Assembly (NCBI GenBank): GCA_005656395.1
Contig: SRSI01000048.1
Span: 2,046,001 to 2,110,000 of the forward strand
Direction of reading: 5' to 3'
Length of the DNA stretch: 64,000 nt
Source of the DNA: Strongyloides papillosus
Lineage: Eukaryota; Nematoda; Chromadorea; Rhabditida; Strongyloididae
The notes beneath the pieces were generated by a model that made no database searches, was not told the DNA's origin, and worked only from the letters and a program-made list of their open reading frames with translations. Each line of letters begins with the position of its first letter. The stretch's first letter is position 1. The position numbers and the translations under genes are program-made. Below are positions 21,835 through 33,639 of this stretch, one piece after another.

Positions 21835-22389
21835 TTACACTTGTTCGATGGATTCTTTCCTCTCAGAATCGTTGAAAACAAGGCTTTCGTCCCGAAGATC
21901 ATCATTATAATCAATTTTAACACCATTATATGTTGAGTTAGGAGGATGAATAGAAGATAACATAGTTGGATCGTAATTGGTGGAGCAGTAGGAGAAGTCT
22001 TTAATAATATCATCCTTGATGTACTTCTTGATCAGCTCCTCATTGAATGGAGAGAAATTAGCTTGAGAAAGATTGAAGGGTGTAGAAGATGTGGTGGTAA
22101 CCCTGTTAAGCTTATTGAAAACCCTTTTGTTTGCTTCCTTCCTCCTCTTCTCCTCACCGTAACTTGGCATCTCACCAAAAGTTATAATTCTGTTTGGTCT
22201 CGACTGAATACTGACATTTGCTGGTGACCATACTTTTGTGAATTCCGTAGTTCTACGTGAATATAATAAATTCAAAAGACAGTATATACATACAAGCAAC
22301 ACACCAAATGATATTATTATTCCATATATCAAAAGTGATGAAACTTTCTCAATCGGTTGAGGAGGAATCTCCGTCGTATCCATAGCCAT
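21835..22389 (-). CDS. single-pass membrane protein, unidentified
   Basis: 184 residues in one exon. An N-terminal short polar segment (DTTEIPPQP) is followed by one strongly hydrophobic span at about 19-42 and then a basic RR flank, giving a likely type III or signal-anchor topology with a 140-residue cytosolic tail. The tail is Ser/Thr/Asn-rich with charged patches and an acidic end (DDLRDESLVF). I do not recognise the family. The start could be the first or third residue (both Met). It is convergent with TMEM208 and about 530 bp from the zyxin gene's end on the same strand. Confidence 0.7.
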   Translation of the reverse strand: MAMDTTEIPPQPIEKVSSLLIYGIIISFGVLLVCIYCLLNLLYSRRTTEFTKVWSPANVSIQSRPNRIITFGEMPSYGEEKRRKEANKRVFNKLNRVTTTSSTPFNLSQANFSPFNEELIKKYIKDDIIKDFSYCSTNYDPTMLSSIHPPNSTYNGVKIDYNDDLRDESLVFNDSERKESIEQV

Positions 22390-22922
22390 AGAAAAATATT
22401 GACAATAAACTCACAATAAGTAGAAAGAAAAGTATGATAGTTTGGTGCTACTAGACTTCTAATATAATGTAACACCTATTTAAAGACTGTTGTGGAAGTA
22501 ATGTCTGCCATAGGGAGGAAAAAAATATCAATCGACAAGTTTGAAGCTTTTGATGATACTTTATAAGTTTTTCAAACAAAACTTTGACTTTAAGAGGTAC
22601 TTAGCAAATTAGACGACTGTAGTGTCATCATGAATTGAATGTCAATTGCTTGTCATGACAGCAGTATAATTTTGTCTGTCGTAGACTTTCGGATGTTTTT
22701 CCTATAAGTTGGAGGTGGATTCTGCAAGTTGTCCTACGACAGTGGATGTACACACATTTTTCGTCTCCACCTTGAAGTTATAAATTATTTGAAGGAATAA
22801 TTAAATATTTCATAATTATTTATAAACAAAGGTTATTTGATATGATTAACTAAGTTATATTAGGTATATTTATGTGCAATATGTATTATTTTATGAATTT
22901 TATTTGTTAATTAAAGAAATTA
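22390..22922. other. intergenic, moderately GC-richer
   Basis: 533 bp upstream of the membrane-protein gene and downstream of zyxin. The part at 22480-22760 is less AT-rich than most gaps and contains no extended reading frame; it may be promoter. Confidence 0.45.
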
Positions 22923-24919
22923 TTACAAATCAGTAATTGGAGTTTTACCACCACCAGTTTTGTTCCATAAAATATTACAAGATTTACAAAGTAATATATC
23001 ATCTAAAGGATAACATTTACCATCAGAAGTATTCTTCAAATTGACTCCACAACCTTCACAAGTATAACAATTAACATGGAAATCTTTCTTGAGAGCTTGA
23101 ACACGAATAATTTCTGTTATTTCATTATCACTAAAAATGGATAGTCCACAACGTGAACATTTTGGTGAGTAGAGTTTATGATAATCCTCACTACAATAAA
23201 TATAACCATTTTTACCAACTGTAAATGGAGTACCATCTAACGTCTTCCTACATTCTTTACACCTAAAACATTGTGGGTGATATGTTTTTCCTAGAGCTGT
23301 CAATACAACATCAACAATATTATTTCCACATTCATAACATCTCTCCGTATTCTCTATGATTCCATGAAGGATGTAATCTTTTTCACAATATATTTTACCA
23401 TTAAAATGATAAAACTTCTTGCCCTTCAGCGGTTGTCGGCAGGTGATACATCGAAAACAATTTTCATGATATGTCTTTTCCATGGCATATGTTATTGAAT
23501 CTGTATTATAAAGATTAACAGAACATTTTGAACATATCCCCACAACATAACTTGATTCTTTTTTTAATATATTATTTATATTGATATTTGAATAATTATT
23601 ATTACTTTCTTGTTGTAAATATTTTGTTGGGGATACTGTAACTCTTTGTAATCTTCTACCCTCATTATTATTATTATACATTTTGGTATTTGGTGTTAAA
23701 TTAAATTCAACTTTTTTATTTGATTTCCCTTCATTGTTATTGATTTTTTTTGTCCCATCGTTTAAGATTGTTTTAATTATGTTGTTATCTTTTTTATTGA
23801 TGATTGAGTAGATGTTATCTTGGTAATTCGAATTATTGTTGTTATTTTTGTATGATGTATTATTTATATAATCTTCGGGATTATATTTTTTTGTATATAT
23901 TGTATTGTTAATTTTAGGGTGTGATGTAGTTGTGGATGAGGAATCTGTTGAAGAATTATGTAATGAATTATTTGACCATCTTTCATTATCTGTACTACTT
24001 ATAATACTACTACATGAGGATGATGGAATATTATTTATATTATAAGTAGTATATTTATTGGTTGGGGAGTAAATATTTCTTGATACTATATCACTCTTAT
24101 CAAAAGTTCTATATGGTTTAGTGGTTTTGGAGTATGTTGAAGATTGATCAAAAGGTGATGGTGAGTGTATTCCTCTGCTACTATTGATATCTTCAAAAGC
24201 ATCTCTATGAGCTTTAAGGTATTCTTTAGCGTCTTCAACAGTTTGATTCTGTGATGATAAAGTACTGTTTAAGGGTCTGTTTTTCCTTAACACCTAGAAG
24301 GTTATAATATTATAGTTTAATGTTGTCTTAAACAAAAAACAATCAAACTTACACTTTCCCTTAATTTCCTGGATTCTTCCTTGTCTATAATTTCTTTCTT
24401 TCTTCTTCGCTAAATCTGTAACTCATACTATTTTCATTAACCGGTTTGGATGATATTATCTTATTTCTATCTAATAAAGTTCTCTCCTCTTTCCTGTTAC
24501 CACTAATTAAATTATCTCTTCCATTTTTTTCATTACTTAAAGCTTCATTATTGAATTTTGAAAAATCACTATTACCATTAATTTTATTGTGGTTGTTGTT
24601 TACAATGATGTTTGGTTTCTCCTCCATTTTTATTGGATGATTTTTTAATTTCTGGAAATGAAAAATGTTTCAGTAAATTATGAAATTTGATATATATATT
24701 TTTTTAGAACAAAAAAAACATAATGATAACAATTAATCTTACTTTTTGTTTATCTAAATTTAATTTATTTAATTTCTCTGCAATGTCGTTCATCTTTCGT
24801 GGTTTTGTGTACTCTTCATTGTTGATTGTACATAAAGGTTGTAATGGGGGTGGAAGACCAAAAGAATCCAACTCCTGGAGGTATCTTTTCGTCTCATAGT
24901 CAACAATATCCGACGCCAT
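22923..24919 (-). CDS. zyx-1: zyxin-family protein with three LIM domains
   Basis: Five-part reading: exons 24743-24919, 24429-24651, a 32-nt exon 24353-24384, and 22923-24293, joined in phases 0, 1 and 0 (600 residues). The N-terminal 390 residues are low complexity (Asn, Ser, Lys) with a proline cluster LPPPLQP near 25. Three tandem C-terminal LIM zinc domains begin at about 398, 463 and 523. The third has the diagnostic CYTCEGCGVNLKN and LLCKSCN of the zyxin/LPP/Ajuba group. These adaptors sit at focal adhesions, dense bodies and nuclei and respond to mechanical load. The C-terminus TDL fits a PDZ ligand. The microexon is inferred because the frame otherwise hits a TAG at once; a GTATGAG donor and TATAG acceptor restore it. 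Confidence 0.9.
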
Positions 24920-27900
24920 ATATGTAAATATGTGTAGTGTCTACAAATAAAATTGTAAGAATGAATATCTTTTTTAAGAATAATGATCTTGTTTGTTGAA
25001 GAACAAAAATCAAATAGTAAAAGAGATTATCTAAAAGGACATTTCTTGAAATATAGATAATATATTATAAAGTGTAGTAATTAATAAGGATCAACATAAA
25101 TTAAAAGACATCTGCTCCTGAAGATGATGGCTTTTTATCTTATGACATTTTTTTGTCCACTTATCTTTATATTTTATTATATAAATAAGTTAATAATACG
25201 AATTTTAAAAGAAATTAGGCTCAATAAATCAAAATGTAAAGGAATGAATAAATATATATGTATCTCCTTAAGATGATGTAAAACACACATTTTTATGTGT
25301 TCACTTTTAGTAAACATATAACACACTTTCTTCCCTATTTCATCAAATTAAATTTTATTTATAAATATAGCAAAGTTAGGGTCAAATAATAGTACAAATA
25401 TATATATGCATATTGTGAAATGATTATATTGCTTATACTAAGAGGGGGTATCAAAATATGATTAAATATAATAGGTATTTGAGAATCACTTATAATAAGA
25501 TTATGGGGTTAAAAGATGCTATAATACAGTGAGAGGTAAAAAAATATTGTTATTATTCATGAATCATGTCCCCATTCCAAAAAAAAATTTGAAAAAAAGC
25601 TTCAATATTGATATATAGAGGTTGAAATAATAAATATTTATGTAAGTATAGAATGATTTTTATGAGTCATGATCATGGAATGATAGTTATTACTATCTTC
25701 TTTCTTATAGAGAAAAGATCTACTTTTTATTGACATCAATAATATTAAAAATTATTTTTATGCTTCTTATAATGCATAGAATGAATATTATATGTGAAAT
25801 ATGAAAAAAAGGGTAAGTAACTTGATTCTCCTTAAAGTGTTATCTATTTCTTAATCTAATTCATGAGGAAAAAAAACCTTCTGTTAAAGAAAAATAATGT
25901 ACTAATAATAAAAACATTTTTTAAAATTGAAAATAAAAAAAATTATTCATGTAAAAGAATTTTATAAAATAAAATTAAGTCTATAAAAATATTTTATACT
26001 ATAGGAATCTTATCTAATATTATAATCATATAAACTGTCCTAAATCACCTTAATTATGCATTATAAAGAGAAAAGAGATATATTTTTAAATATATCACAA
26101 AATTTTTTCAATACTTTTCCTTAAAATGTTCAAACATTTTTTTTAAAATAATTATTTCTTTTTAACATAGATTTCAAATAAAATAACATATATGTTAAGA
26201 AATCATCACAAGAAGGGGAATATTTAGATGTTATATATTGTTATTTATTCAAAAAGAAAATAGTACAATAGAAGATTGGTAAAAACCTACAACCTTGAAA
26301 AGAAAATATCTCCTTCTAAATATGTTTATTCTTTCTCCTTTTTCTATAACAGTTAAAAATGTTTTAAAGATTCATTTTTAAAACTTTTTTCTTTTTTTTA
26401 AACATCAAAAATGATCAAATAAGATTTCTGTTATGTAATTTTTTCACAGATTATAAAAAGTTAGGTATGTTATTTTTGGTAAAGATTCAATAAAGATAAC
26501 AGTTAAAAAGAAAAGAATTTAAGAAGGGGAAAAAGAGAGAGAGGGGGTGAGATTAATTTTAAAATATACAATAGATCAATTGTTAAATTATATTTAAATA
26601 AGGAAGAGAGATAAAATATATTTATGAGATATGAAATGAAAAATAATATTATTTCTAATAAAAGGTTTGCAAAAAAAAGACAGCAGGTGTTAATATGATA
26701 TATTTGTTATGTTAATAAAATATGGCCACTATATATAAATTTATTTATATAACTAGTGAATATATATTTTATAAAAATAATAATAACATAATATAGAGAT
26801 ATGTGAAGAAGAAAGTTTTGATATATTGTATGGTCAAAGATAAAAGGTATTAAATTTTAATATATATTTTCAAATGAGGAGATATGATAAAGAGAAAAAG
26901 TTTGCATTACATTCAAAAAATGTTTTATACACTAAATAATATTGTTATTGAAAAAATATATATAAATTTTTTAATAATAATAGAAAAAAAAGAATGATTA
27001 TTATTATTATCATGTAAAGGTAAATGTATATGTATATAAAAGTATTTTGACAAAATAAATAAAAAGTAAATGATAACATTAAGAATGTATATATTAATGT
27101 TAAAAGAGAAAATATAATATGTACAATTGGTACGAAACAATCAAACAATAATAAAGAATGAAAGTGATAAACACAATCATTTTAAGGAAATTAAAAAGTA
27201 AATAAGAAGGTGTATGTGATTTGAGGGTTAAATGATAATTTAATTTAAATTGATCTTTATAATTATTTTTATTAAAAATTCAATTGTAATGTATTTTAAC
27301 AGATAAATTGAATATATGTTTTATCTTCTGTAAAATTTTAAATTCCTTAAATGTTTTGTATTTATCTATGTGATAATTTAACAATTATAGGTGTTATGTC
27401 TTCAGTAATTAAAATGATACAAATAAAATTAAATTCTCTTATAATATATACATATTTGATAACAAGTATCTTGTCAAAATAAATATTATTTATAAAATTC
27501 TGTCTCTTTGATAAGTGTTGTCATATTAAGAACAATTAAGAATATTTATGAGAATGTGTAGAAGTATCATTTTGGATGAAGGAGAGAAGGCAAAAAGTTT
27601 CAGGAGACATTTTAAATAGTCAATTGTCTGTTGTCTCTTTTATGGGTAAATGACAATATATAATTGATAAAATATTGGTTAAATAAATTTTTAAGTTTTC
27701 TTAAATGAAAAATTAAGAGGTCAATTGAAAGAATTTATTAAGATATAAGTTAAAATAAAGGGATTTATATACATATCTTTTTTTTGTTATGGATAACTTT
27801 GAAGAAACTATAGATATGTATACTCAATTTAAAGAGGTTACTTTTTAAAATGTTTACAATGTAATTAATAAAATGAAGAGAAATAATCATTTTTTATCAA

Positions 27901-28437
27901 TTTTAATATTATGTTGTTTGTAATTAGTAATTTTAACATTGCGCTAAAAAATGTAATTCATTAAAATAGAAAATTTTAGTAAATATTAGTATATTCTTGC
28001 AGCTTTCAAGAAATTTCAACAAGAAGGAGAAAAAACTATAGAAATGAATGTAACTTTAAATTTTAAATAAATAATAATTCTGACAAAAATAAATTGAAAA
28101 GCATTTATATATCATTCTTTGTATCATAAAAATGATTCTATTTTAAGGATCATCTTTGGTTCATTAACGCATAATTTATTGTCAGTTATTTTTTATCATT
28201 TAAAAATTTAGTAGGATAATTTTATCAATAAATTTGATAGTTTTACTGGTAAAAAACAAAAAAATAGAATTATATTTGCAAGAATGGTAATTAAATGACT
28301 AATTATAATTTATGACATTTAATTACCATGTATTTCTCCAAACAAAATAAGTAATTTAATTTAAAATATTGAAATTTTATTGCTTCTCAATTGCATATAA
28401 GAATCTAGATAAAAATACAAATAAGCAATTAATTATA
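24920..28437. other. large gene-free AT-rich stretch
   Basis: 3.5 kb with no credible reading frame; ATATATA and poly-A/T runs dominate. Overlapping minus-strand open frames near 26925-27148 are Ile/Tyr/Leu/Phe filler. A purine-rich patch lies at 26520-26560. Promoters of the flanking zyxin and adenylate kinase genes must be here, but I could not place them. Confidence 0.45.
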
Positions 28438-29034
28438 ATGTCATTGGCGTATGGACTCAGAGATCATAATATTATAGCTGTAGTTGGTGGTCCAGGTGCT
28501 GGTAAAAAGACACAGTGTGCAAAAATATGTTCCAAACTCAACTATACTTACATAAACACAGGTGATTTATTAAGAACTGAATTGACAAAAAATTCTACTC
28601 GTGCCAATGAAATTAGAAAATTGATGGATAGCAATCAACTTGTACCAAGGGATTACATTGAAAATATTATTATGACAACAATGATTGATGCTATTCAAGC
28701 AGGGACCAAAGGTTTTGTAATGGATGGGTATCCACGTGACACAGCCCAAGCAGAATCTTTTCAAAAAAAATTTAAAGCATTTAAATTTGTTATTTTCCTT
28801 GATTGTAGTGTATCAACATTAACTAAAAGATTACTAGCAAAGGGTAAAGCATCTGGAAGAACTGATCTTACTGAAGAAGTTGTCCAAAGACGTTTAAGAA
28901 ATTTTAGGGAAATTTCAATGCCATTTGTTGAGACATATAAAAAGAAAAATATTTGTGTCGCTGTCAATAGTGAAAATCCAGAAGATGTTGTTACTTCTGA
29001 TATTGAAAAAATTTTAACAGAACGTTTGAAGTAA
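28438..29034 (+). CDS. adenylate kinase, AK1-like (NMP kinase)
   Basis: 198 residues, the size of short cytosolic adenylate kinases, which interconvert ATP + AMP and 2 ADP. The P-loop is GGPGAGKKTQC at 17-27, NMP-binding residues lie in NTGDLLR, the GYPRD motif is at about 101-105, and LAKGKASGRTD plus RLRNF follow in the lid region, which has the short form typical of AK1. The start chosen is ATG 28438, since the longer frame begins with TTG and AT-rich filler. Odd point: the residue after the P-loop Lys is Lys instead of the usual Gly (GKGT to GKKT), which should affect phosphate binding. It could alternatively be a UMP/CMP kinase, but the AMP-type motifs fit AK1 better. Confidence 0.9.
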   Translation: MSLAYGLRDHNIIAVVGGPGAGKKTQCAKICSKLNYTYINTGDLLRTELTKNSTRANEIRKLMDSNQLVPRDYIENIIMTTMIDAIQAGTKGFVMDGYPRDTAQAESFQKKFKAFKFVIFLDCSVSTLTKRLLAKGKASGRTDLTEEVVQRRLRNFREISMPFVETYKKKNICVAVNSENPEDVVTSDIEKILTERLK

Positions 29035-29906
29035 AAATAGCTCAACTCTTATTCATGATTTGAATTCGAAATATGCATTCATAATTAAAATAAATTATCG
29101 TGTAATATTTCCTTTAATATAAAAGATAAAAATTTAAAATTTCTTTATTCTTCTAATTTAATATCCACTTTTTTTAATTATATTAGACAATTAAATTTAA
29201 ATAATACCTGTACAATGTGTTTAATTTAATATCACTCCATTGAAATTGATGTAATTTTATGAAAATTAATGTATAATGACAAAAGAAGAATGTAGTTATA
29301 AAATACTATAATTTTTATACAATAAAATTGTTCATTTTTCTTTTAATAACGGAGTAATTGAACAATTAGGTTGATTAGAAAACTAATTGTACTATTTTTG
29401 TTATATAACAAAATTTGTTTAAAAATTAATTGTCAAAAAATACCAATTTTTTTAAATTAAATAACACTTCTCTTAAAATAAATATAATGGATTCTATAAA
29501 CGTTAATAACTATATATTTAACATAATTTGAACTTCCGAAAATTGATTAATAAAATTAATATATTATCACATACAAAAAATTTCTATCCTAAGATGACAA
29601 CAAACGATCAATCACCTTGATTGTAATTAATTCTCTATTGTTATTAGAAAGTCTATCTATTTAATTAATAAAATATGTAAATATTTCTGTAATTTTTGAT
29701 TAAAAAAAATAAGAAGAATTATATAATCAAGAAAAGATATTTAAATAATCAATTGTTGTATAAATAAATTGTAAACACATGTTTAATAAAGTATATGATT
29801 TTATTCAAAAGATATTACTCAAAAAAGTTATCACGTATCGTACTGTTTAGATGTACAAAATCATTTGGAAATGTTAATACAGTTTGTAAAAATTGTACAG
29901 AATTGT
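29035..29906. other. intergenic
   Basis: 872 bp of AT-rich sequence between two convergent genes; no features recognised. Confidence 0.5.
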
Positions 29907-30182
29907 TTATTGGTTATTTGTAAGCTTGACTTGGGGATTTGTAGCTTTTGCGTCACCATTGGTACTTCCTTTGTTGCTTCCATAACCGTAATATAATGAT
30001 GAAAAAGCAGATGGATAATAACCAGCATATCCATATCCTGAGTATGTTGGGTATCCTGCAGCATAACCATAGTATCCAGCATATCCTGGGTAGTATCCAC
30101 TGTAAGCTGATGGGTAGTAGTATTGTCCAGATACTGAAGCGATGATGATAGCAATGAAAGCAATAATAATTTTTGAGTTCAT
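29907..30182 (-). CDS. Tyr/Gly-rich small secreted protein
   Basis: 91 residues. Residues 1-19 are a clear signal peptide (KIIIAFIAIIIASVSG) with cleavage expected before QYYY. The mature part is built of Tyr-Gly-Tyr, Tyr-Pro and Ala repeats (YSGYYPGYAGYYGYAAGYP), then a short polar tail with GDAKATNPQ. Short Gly/Tyr-rich secreted peptides in nematodes include cuticle-associated and antimicrobial-type (caenacin/NLP) families. This composition is compatible with either, and no paralogue-defining motif was recognised. A TATA box and a GATA motif lie just upstream. Single exon. Confidence 0.8.
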   Translation of the reverse strand: MNSKIIIAFIAIIIASVSGQYYYPSAYSGYYPGYAGYYGYAAGYPTYSGYGYAGYYPSAFSSLYYGYGSNKGSTNGDAKATNPQVKLTNNQ

Positions 30183-30242
30183 GATTTCTTGAGTTATAAC
30201 AATTTAAGTTGAAACTTAATGTCTTATCAAAGATTTCAGGTA

Positions 30243-30251
30243 CCTTATATA
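30243..30251 (-). promoter_or_regulatory. TATA box of the Tyr/Gly-rich gene, with nearby GATA site
   Basis: On the minus strand TATATAAGG lies about 65 bp before the ATG, and TGATAAG (30223-30229) about 45 bp before it. TGATAA is the core bound by nematode GATA factors of the gut (ELT-2 type), so intestinal expression is a reasonable guess and no more. Confidence 0.5.
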
Positions 30252-31871
30252 CTAAACTATTATTTATCTTGACACTTTTTATCACCAAATAGCTTCAAGG
30301 AAAAAAAGTAATATAAGTAATTAACTCAAGAATAAATATTTATCTTTAGGTGAGGAAGACTATTCTACCATTATGTGCTTGGAACCAATAAGTTTATGAA
30401 ATATGTTGCAAAAATTGAGTAAATATGTACTTGCAAATAACATAACTTTGGTAAACCAATATTAAAATGTAATTTTTATTTGAGAAAACAAGTTCGTTCT
30501 TGCGCGTATATACTTATACTCAATCATTTATAAATCTATATTTAATCACTTGAATTACAAATAAAATATTAAATTTAGAACTTTTTTCATTAAATATATA
30601 TATATATGATAAGGTGTCATATGAGATAAAATTATGAAAATTGAGTAATACACTTGAAGTTCAACATGACTTTATTGAAGAATATATTCAATAACATATA
30701 ATATCCCAAAATTGTAGAAGTACTATTAGTTTGATAGAAGAACTTTACTCCGATATACAAACACTATCAGAAACTAGAAAAAATAAAATAAATTATACAT
30801 ATGTGTTTCAACTGTGTGCCGGAAATTTTGAATTATGTTTTCATGCTCCATTGAATCAAAATTTCAGAAAGATATTTAGGAAAAATGTGCAGTTATTGTT
30901 TGATTTTTAATTGCTTAAATTTGAAGATTAAATTCAGGTAACTAACTTTCTATATTAAAAAAATTTTTTATGGTAGTTCACAAATAAATCATTGGCAAAA
31001 AGTGAATGTTAGCATCACGAGTATAAATATATACAAAATGCTTGTAATAATATAGACTGGTTTCCATTCTATGTATTATATAATATTACATAAAATTTTA
31101 ATAAAAAATTCACATTAATGATTCTTAATGGAGGTAAACTGATTCGCTATCCAATAGATTAAATTATATAACTTTTTTTTATATCATAGATAAGCTTTCA
31201 ATGGATATATAAAGTATTTTACCAAAAAAATTTAAAGTTCATTCCAAGAACAGTAGTTAATTGTATAAAAAAAGATATTAATTGGAAGAACTCTTTTAAG
31301 TATAAGGTATTTAAAGCTTATTTGGAGCATGTAAAAATAAATTATTGTGCTTGATAACAACTTCATAAGCTCACACGGAAAAAAAACCATAATTTTTTAT
31401 TTTATCGGTAATAGTATTCAAAATTGCAAATTCTAATGACGAAAAATAATGTATTTTTTGAGTGTTATCACAATTAAATTTCGAATTAATCCTTGTTTCT
31501 TCTGATGGTAGTGAAATTTTTCATAAGTGAAATATTACGAAGATAGATAAAGGTAAATATACTGGAGGTAGAAGATTTATTGGGTTAACGAGATACAATT
31601 ATAAAAAAAGAAAGAAACGGAGTCTGAAACAAAACATAATAAGTATAATATATAAGTTAATTAAAATGGGTAGTCGAAATGAAATATTTTTAAAATGATT
31701 ATTTGGTGACAACCGGTCACTTATATACTCGCTTTGTCATTATTTTTGAATTTCGTCCTTTTTATGTTTTACTCATAGCAATGATAGTAATCAAATTCTA
31801 AATATTCATGAAGATATGTTAAATAAAGATATTTATTATTAACGTAAAATAGTCATTGAAGAAGCTACTAA
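30252..31871. other. gene-free AT-rich stretch
   Basis: 1.6 kb; no reading frame with gene-like composition. A small inverted motif GTGAC-N5-GTCAC is at about 31710-31725. Confidence 0.45.
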
Positions 31872-32720
31872 ATGTCCATTTTTATCAAACTATCATGGAA
31901 AAGTAATGGAAACCTTATTAATTTGAAGGATGATAATGGGAACAAAATTTTCCATAATAAAATTCGGCTTGATGATAGTTTTTATGGCTTTAAAAAGTAC
32001 GAATGTGAAATAAGATACAAAAATAAGGACTTTAAATATAATCATCCCATTGGAAAATTATCCTTCCTGGAAATACCATCAAATGTATCAATAAAAAATA
32101 AAAACGAGACATAAAGAGTTAAAGACGATGTTGTTATACAGTGCCAAAAGAAAATATCCAACATCGGAGAGATTGATAGTGTTAGGCTTCAATTATCAAA
32201 AAACGTTTCTATTGAATATTCAAACGTAACAACTGGTGGTATATTTAACGTTGTAGGTGATTTTGTTAGATCAAATTATAGAAATCTTATCAAAAGTAAA
32301 AAGCAAAAAGATATGGACATTAAATATCTAACAACACAATGTAACTATAAAGTTAAAGGAGGAAAGAGATTTTCAATTGTTAAAAGTGGTACGGTCTTAC
32401 AAAAAACAACTATTTTTGAAATTAAAAAAATTCATAAAAATAAGGAAAATAATAATACATTGTTAATTAGTTTAATTATTGGAATATTAATTCTCCTTCT
32501 ATCAATAATTTTAGCAATCATATCAATACATTTTGTTAAATATATGAATAAAAAAAGAAGAAACGGAAATGATTCGTCTTCATCAACAACAACTTCTTCC
32601 ACTTCATCCTTCACTTCATCATTATCTGGTATGTCATTAACCAATACTACAGCTAAAAAGACACAAAGCAAGGTTTCAAAGGAAAGTGAATCTAATCTGG
32701 TAATTATATTGAAAAAATAA
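31872..32720 (+). pseudogene. single-pass membrane protein gene with one in-frame stop
   Basis: The frame is open from the ATG at 31872 to the stop at 32718-32720 except for a single TAA at 32112-32114, after residue 80. Both halves read as ordinary protein in the same frame. The first part has N-glycosylation sites and a Cys-containing YECEIRYKN stretch. The second has VVIQCQKK and TTQCNYKVKGG, then a strong membrane span (about 32460-32540, LLISLIIGILILLLSIILA), a basic stop-transfer KKRRN and a Ser/Thr-rich cytosolic tail. Paired cysteines in an extracellular beta-rich region suggest an Ig-like or similar receptor ectodomain, but I cannot name it. There is no signal peptide at the start, so a 5' exon may be missing. 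Either a recent pseudogene, stop readthrough, or a base error. Confidence 0.6.
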
Positions 32721-33094
32721 ATATTTATTAAAAGATTTTTTATATAAAAATTGTATTTTATTCTTATTAGTACATTATATATAATTGTATCATATTAAAT
32801 ATATAGTAATCATCGTATTAAGCATGAATTTACAAGCTATAAAAACATAATGTATCTATTCAATTTTGTATTTCTTGTAATGGTTCACTTCAATTATAAA
32901 TGATATTAGTGAGTTTTCATAGAAATTAAAAGAAAACATGGTTAAGATAAAATTTTTATATCTGATATTAACCACAAATGATGATGAAGGAACTGTATAA
33001 GTCTATGGTCTTAGAAGTCCGAGATTGAAAAAAGGGAGACGGTGAACATTTGCTTTTCTATGGTTATCCATACTTTTTTCCTCTTTTAAAAGTG

Positions 33095-33138
33095 CCATTT
33101 CGCTTACCCTATGGGTTACTCATGGACAAGCGAAATGG
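33095..33138. repeat. hairpin with TTTCGCTTACC arms
   Basis: CCATTTCGCTT at 33095 pairs perfectly with AAGCGAAATGG ending at 33138, with a 22-nt loop containing a CCCATGGG-like motif. Related TTTCGCTTACC copies occur at 35399-35500. Confidence 0.65.
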
Positions 33139-33157
33139 TATAATTTTTTTTTATACA

Positions 33158-33195
33158 ACCAGCCTTGGACCCGCCTTCGGCAGGTCAGAGCTGGT
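33158..33195. other. GC-rich stem-loop
   Basis: An island of about 60% GC in DNA of roughly 20-25% GC. ACCAGC (33158) pairs with GCTGGT (33190), enclosing an inner GCC-TTC-GGC hairpin. No tRNA or other known RNA fold was recognised. It lies about 20 bp after the previous hairpin, so both may be ends of one mobile element. Confidence 0.5.
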
Positions 33196-33639
33196 CCGCG
33201 GAGCATATTTTTTATAAAAGCATTCTTGTACTAAATTATTAATCAAAGTATGTGTACAAAAAATTGTTCTATTAAATTAAAAATTTCTGGAGAAATAAGA
33301 TAACCGAAAATACATTGTTATAAAATATGAAATATTTCTGAGTTTGAAAATCATTTCATAACGTTTACATTTATTGAAACTGTTTAGTTAAAAAAAATCT
33401 GCCCAACAAAAAGAATCTCATTTATTATCTAAAAGGTGAATAAAAATGTTTATTCGAATATTTTCAAGTAACAATTTAAGTGACTTTTCATCATATCTTT
33501 GAATTGGTATAAACAATTTAATATTATTGCTCTATTAACTATATATTTACGTTAGTTTTGCAAATATATAAAGGAAAGAAATATCAAAAAATTAATACCT
33601 AAAAATAACTTCTTTCGTTTTTAATCTACAAACTTCGTT

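Noticed and set aside
26925..27148. overlapping minus-strand frames of 67-71 residues
   Set aside because: Two overlapping frames of the same low-complexity AT sequence; neither has gene-like features.
31706..31726. GTGAC-N5-GTCAC inverted motif as a further MITE
   Set aside because: Only five-base arms and no TIR or TA flanks; likely chance.
32112..32114. programmed stop readthrough at the TAA
   Set aside because: TAA is the least leaky stop and no readthrough context or structure was seen; nonsense mutation is the simpler reading, though not proven.
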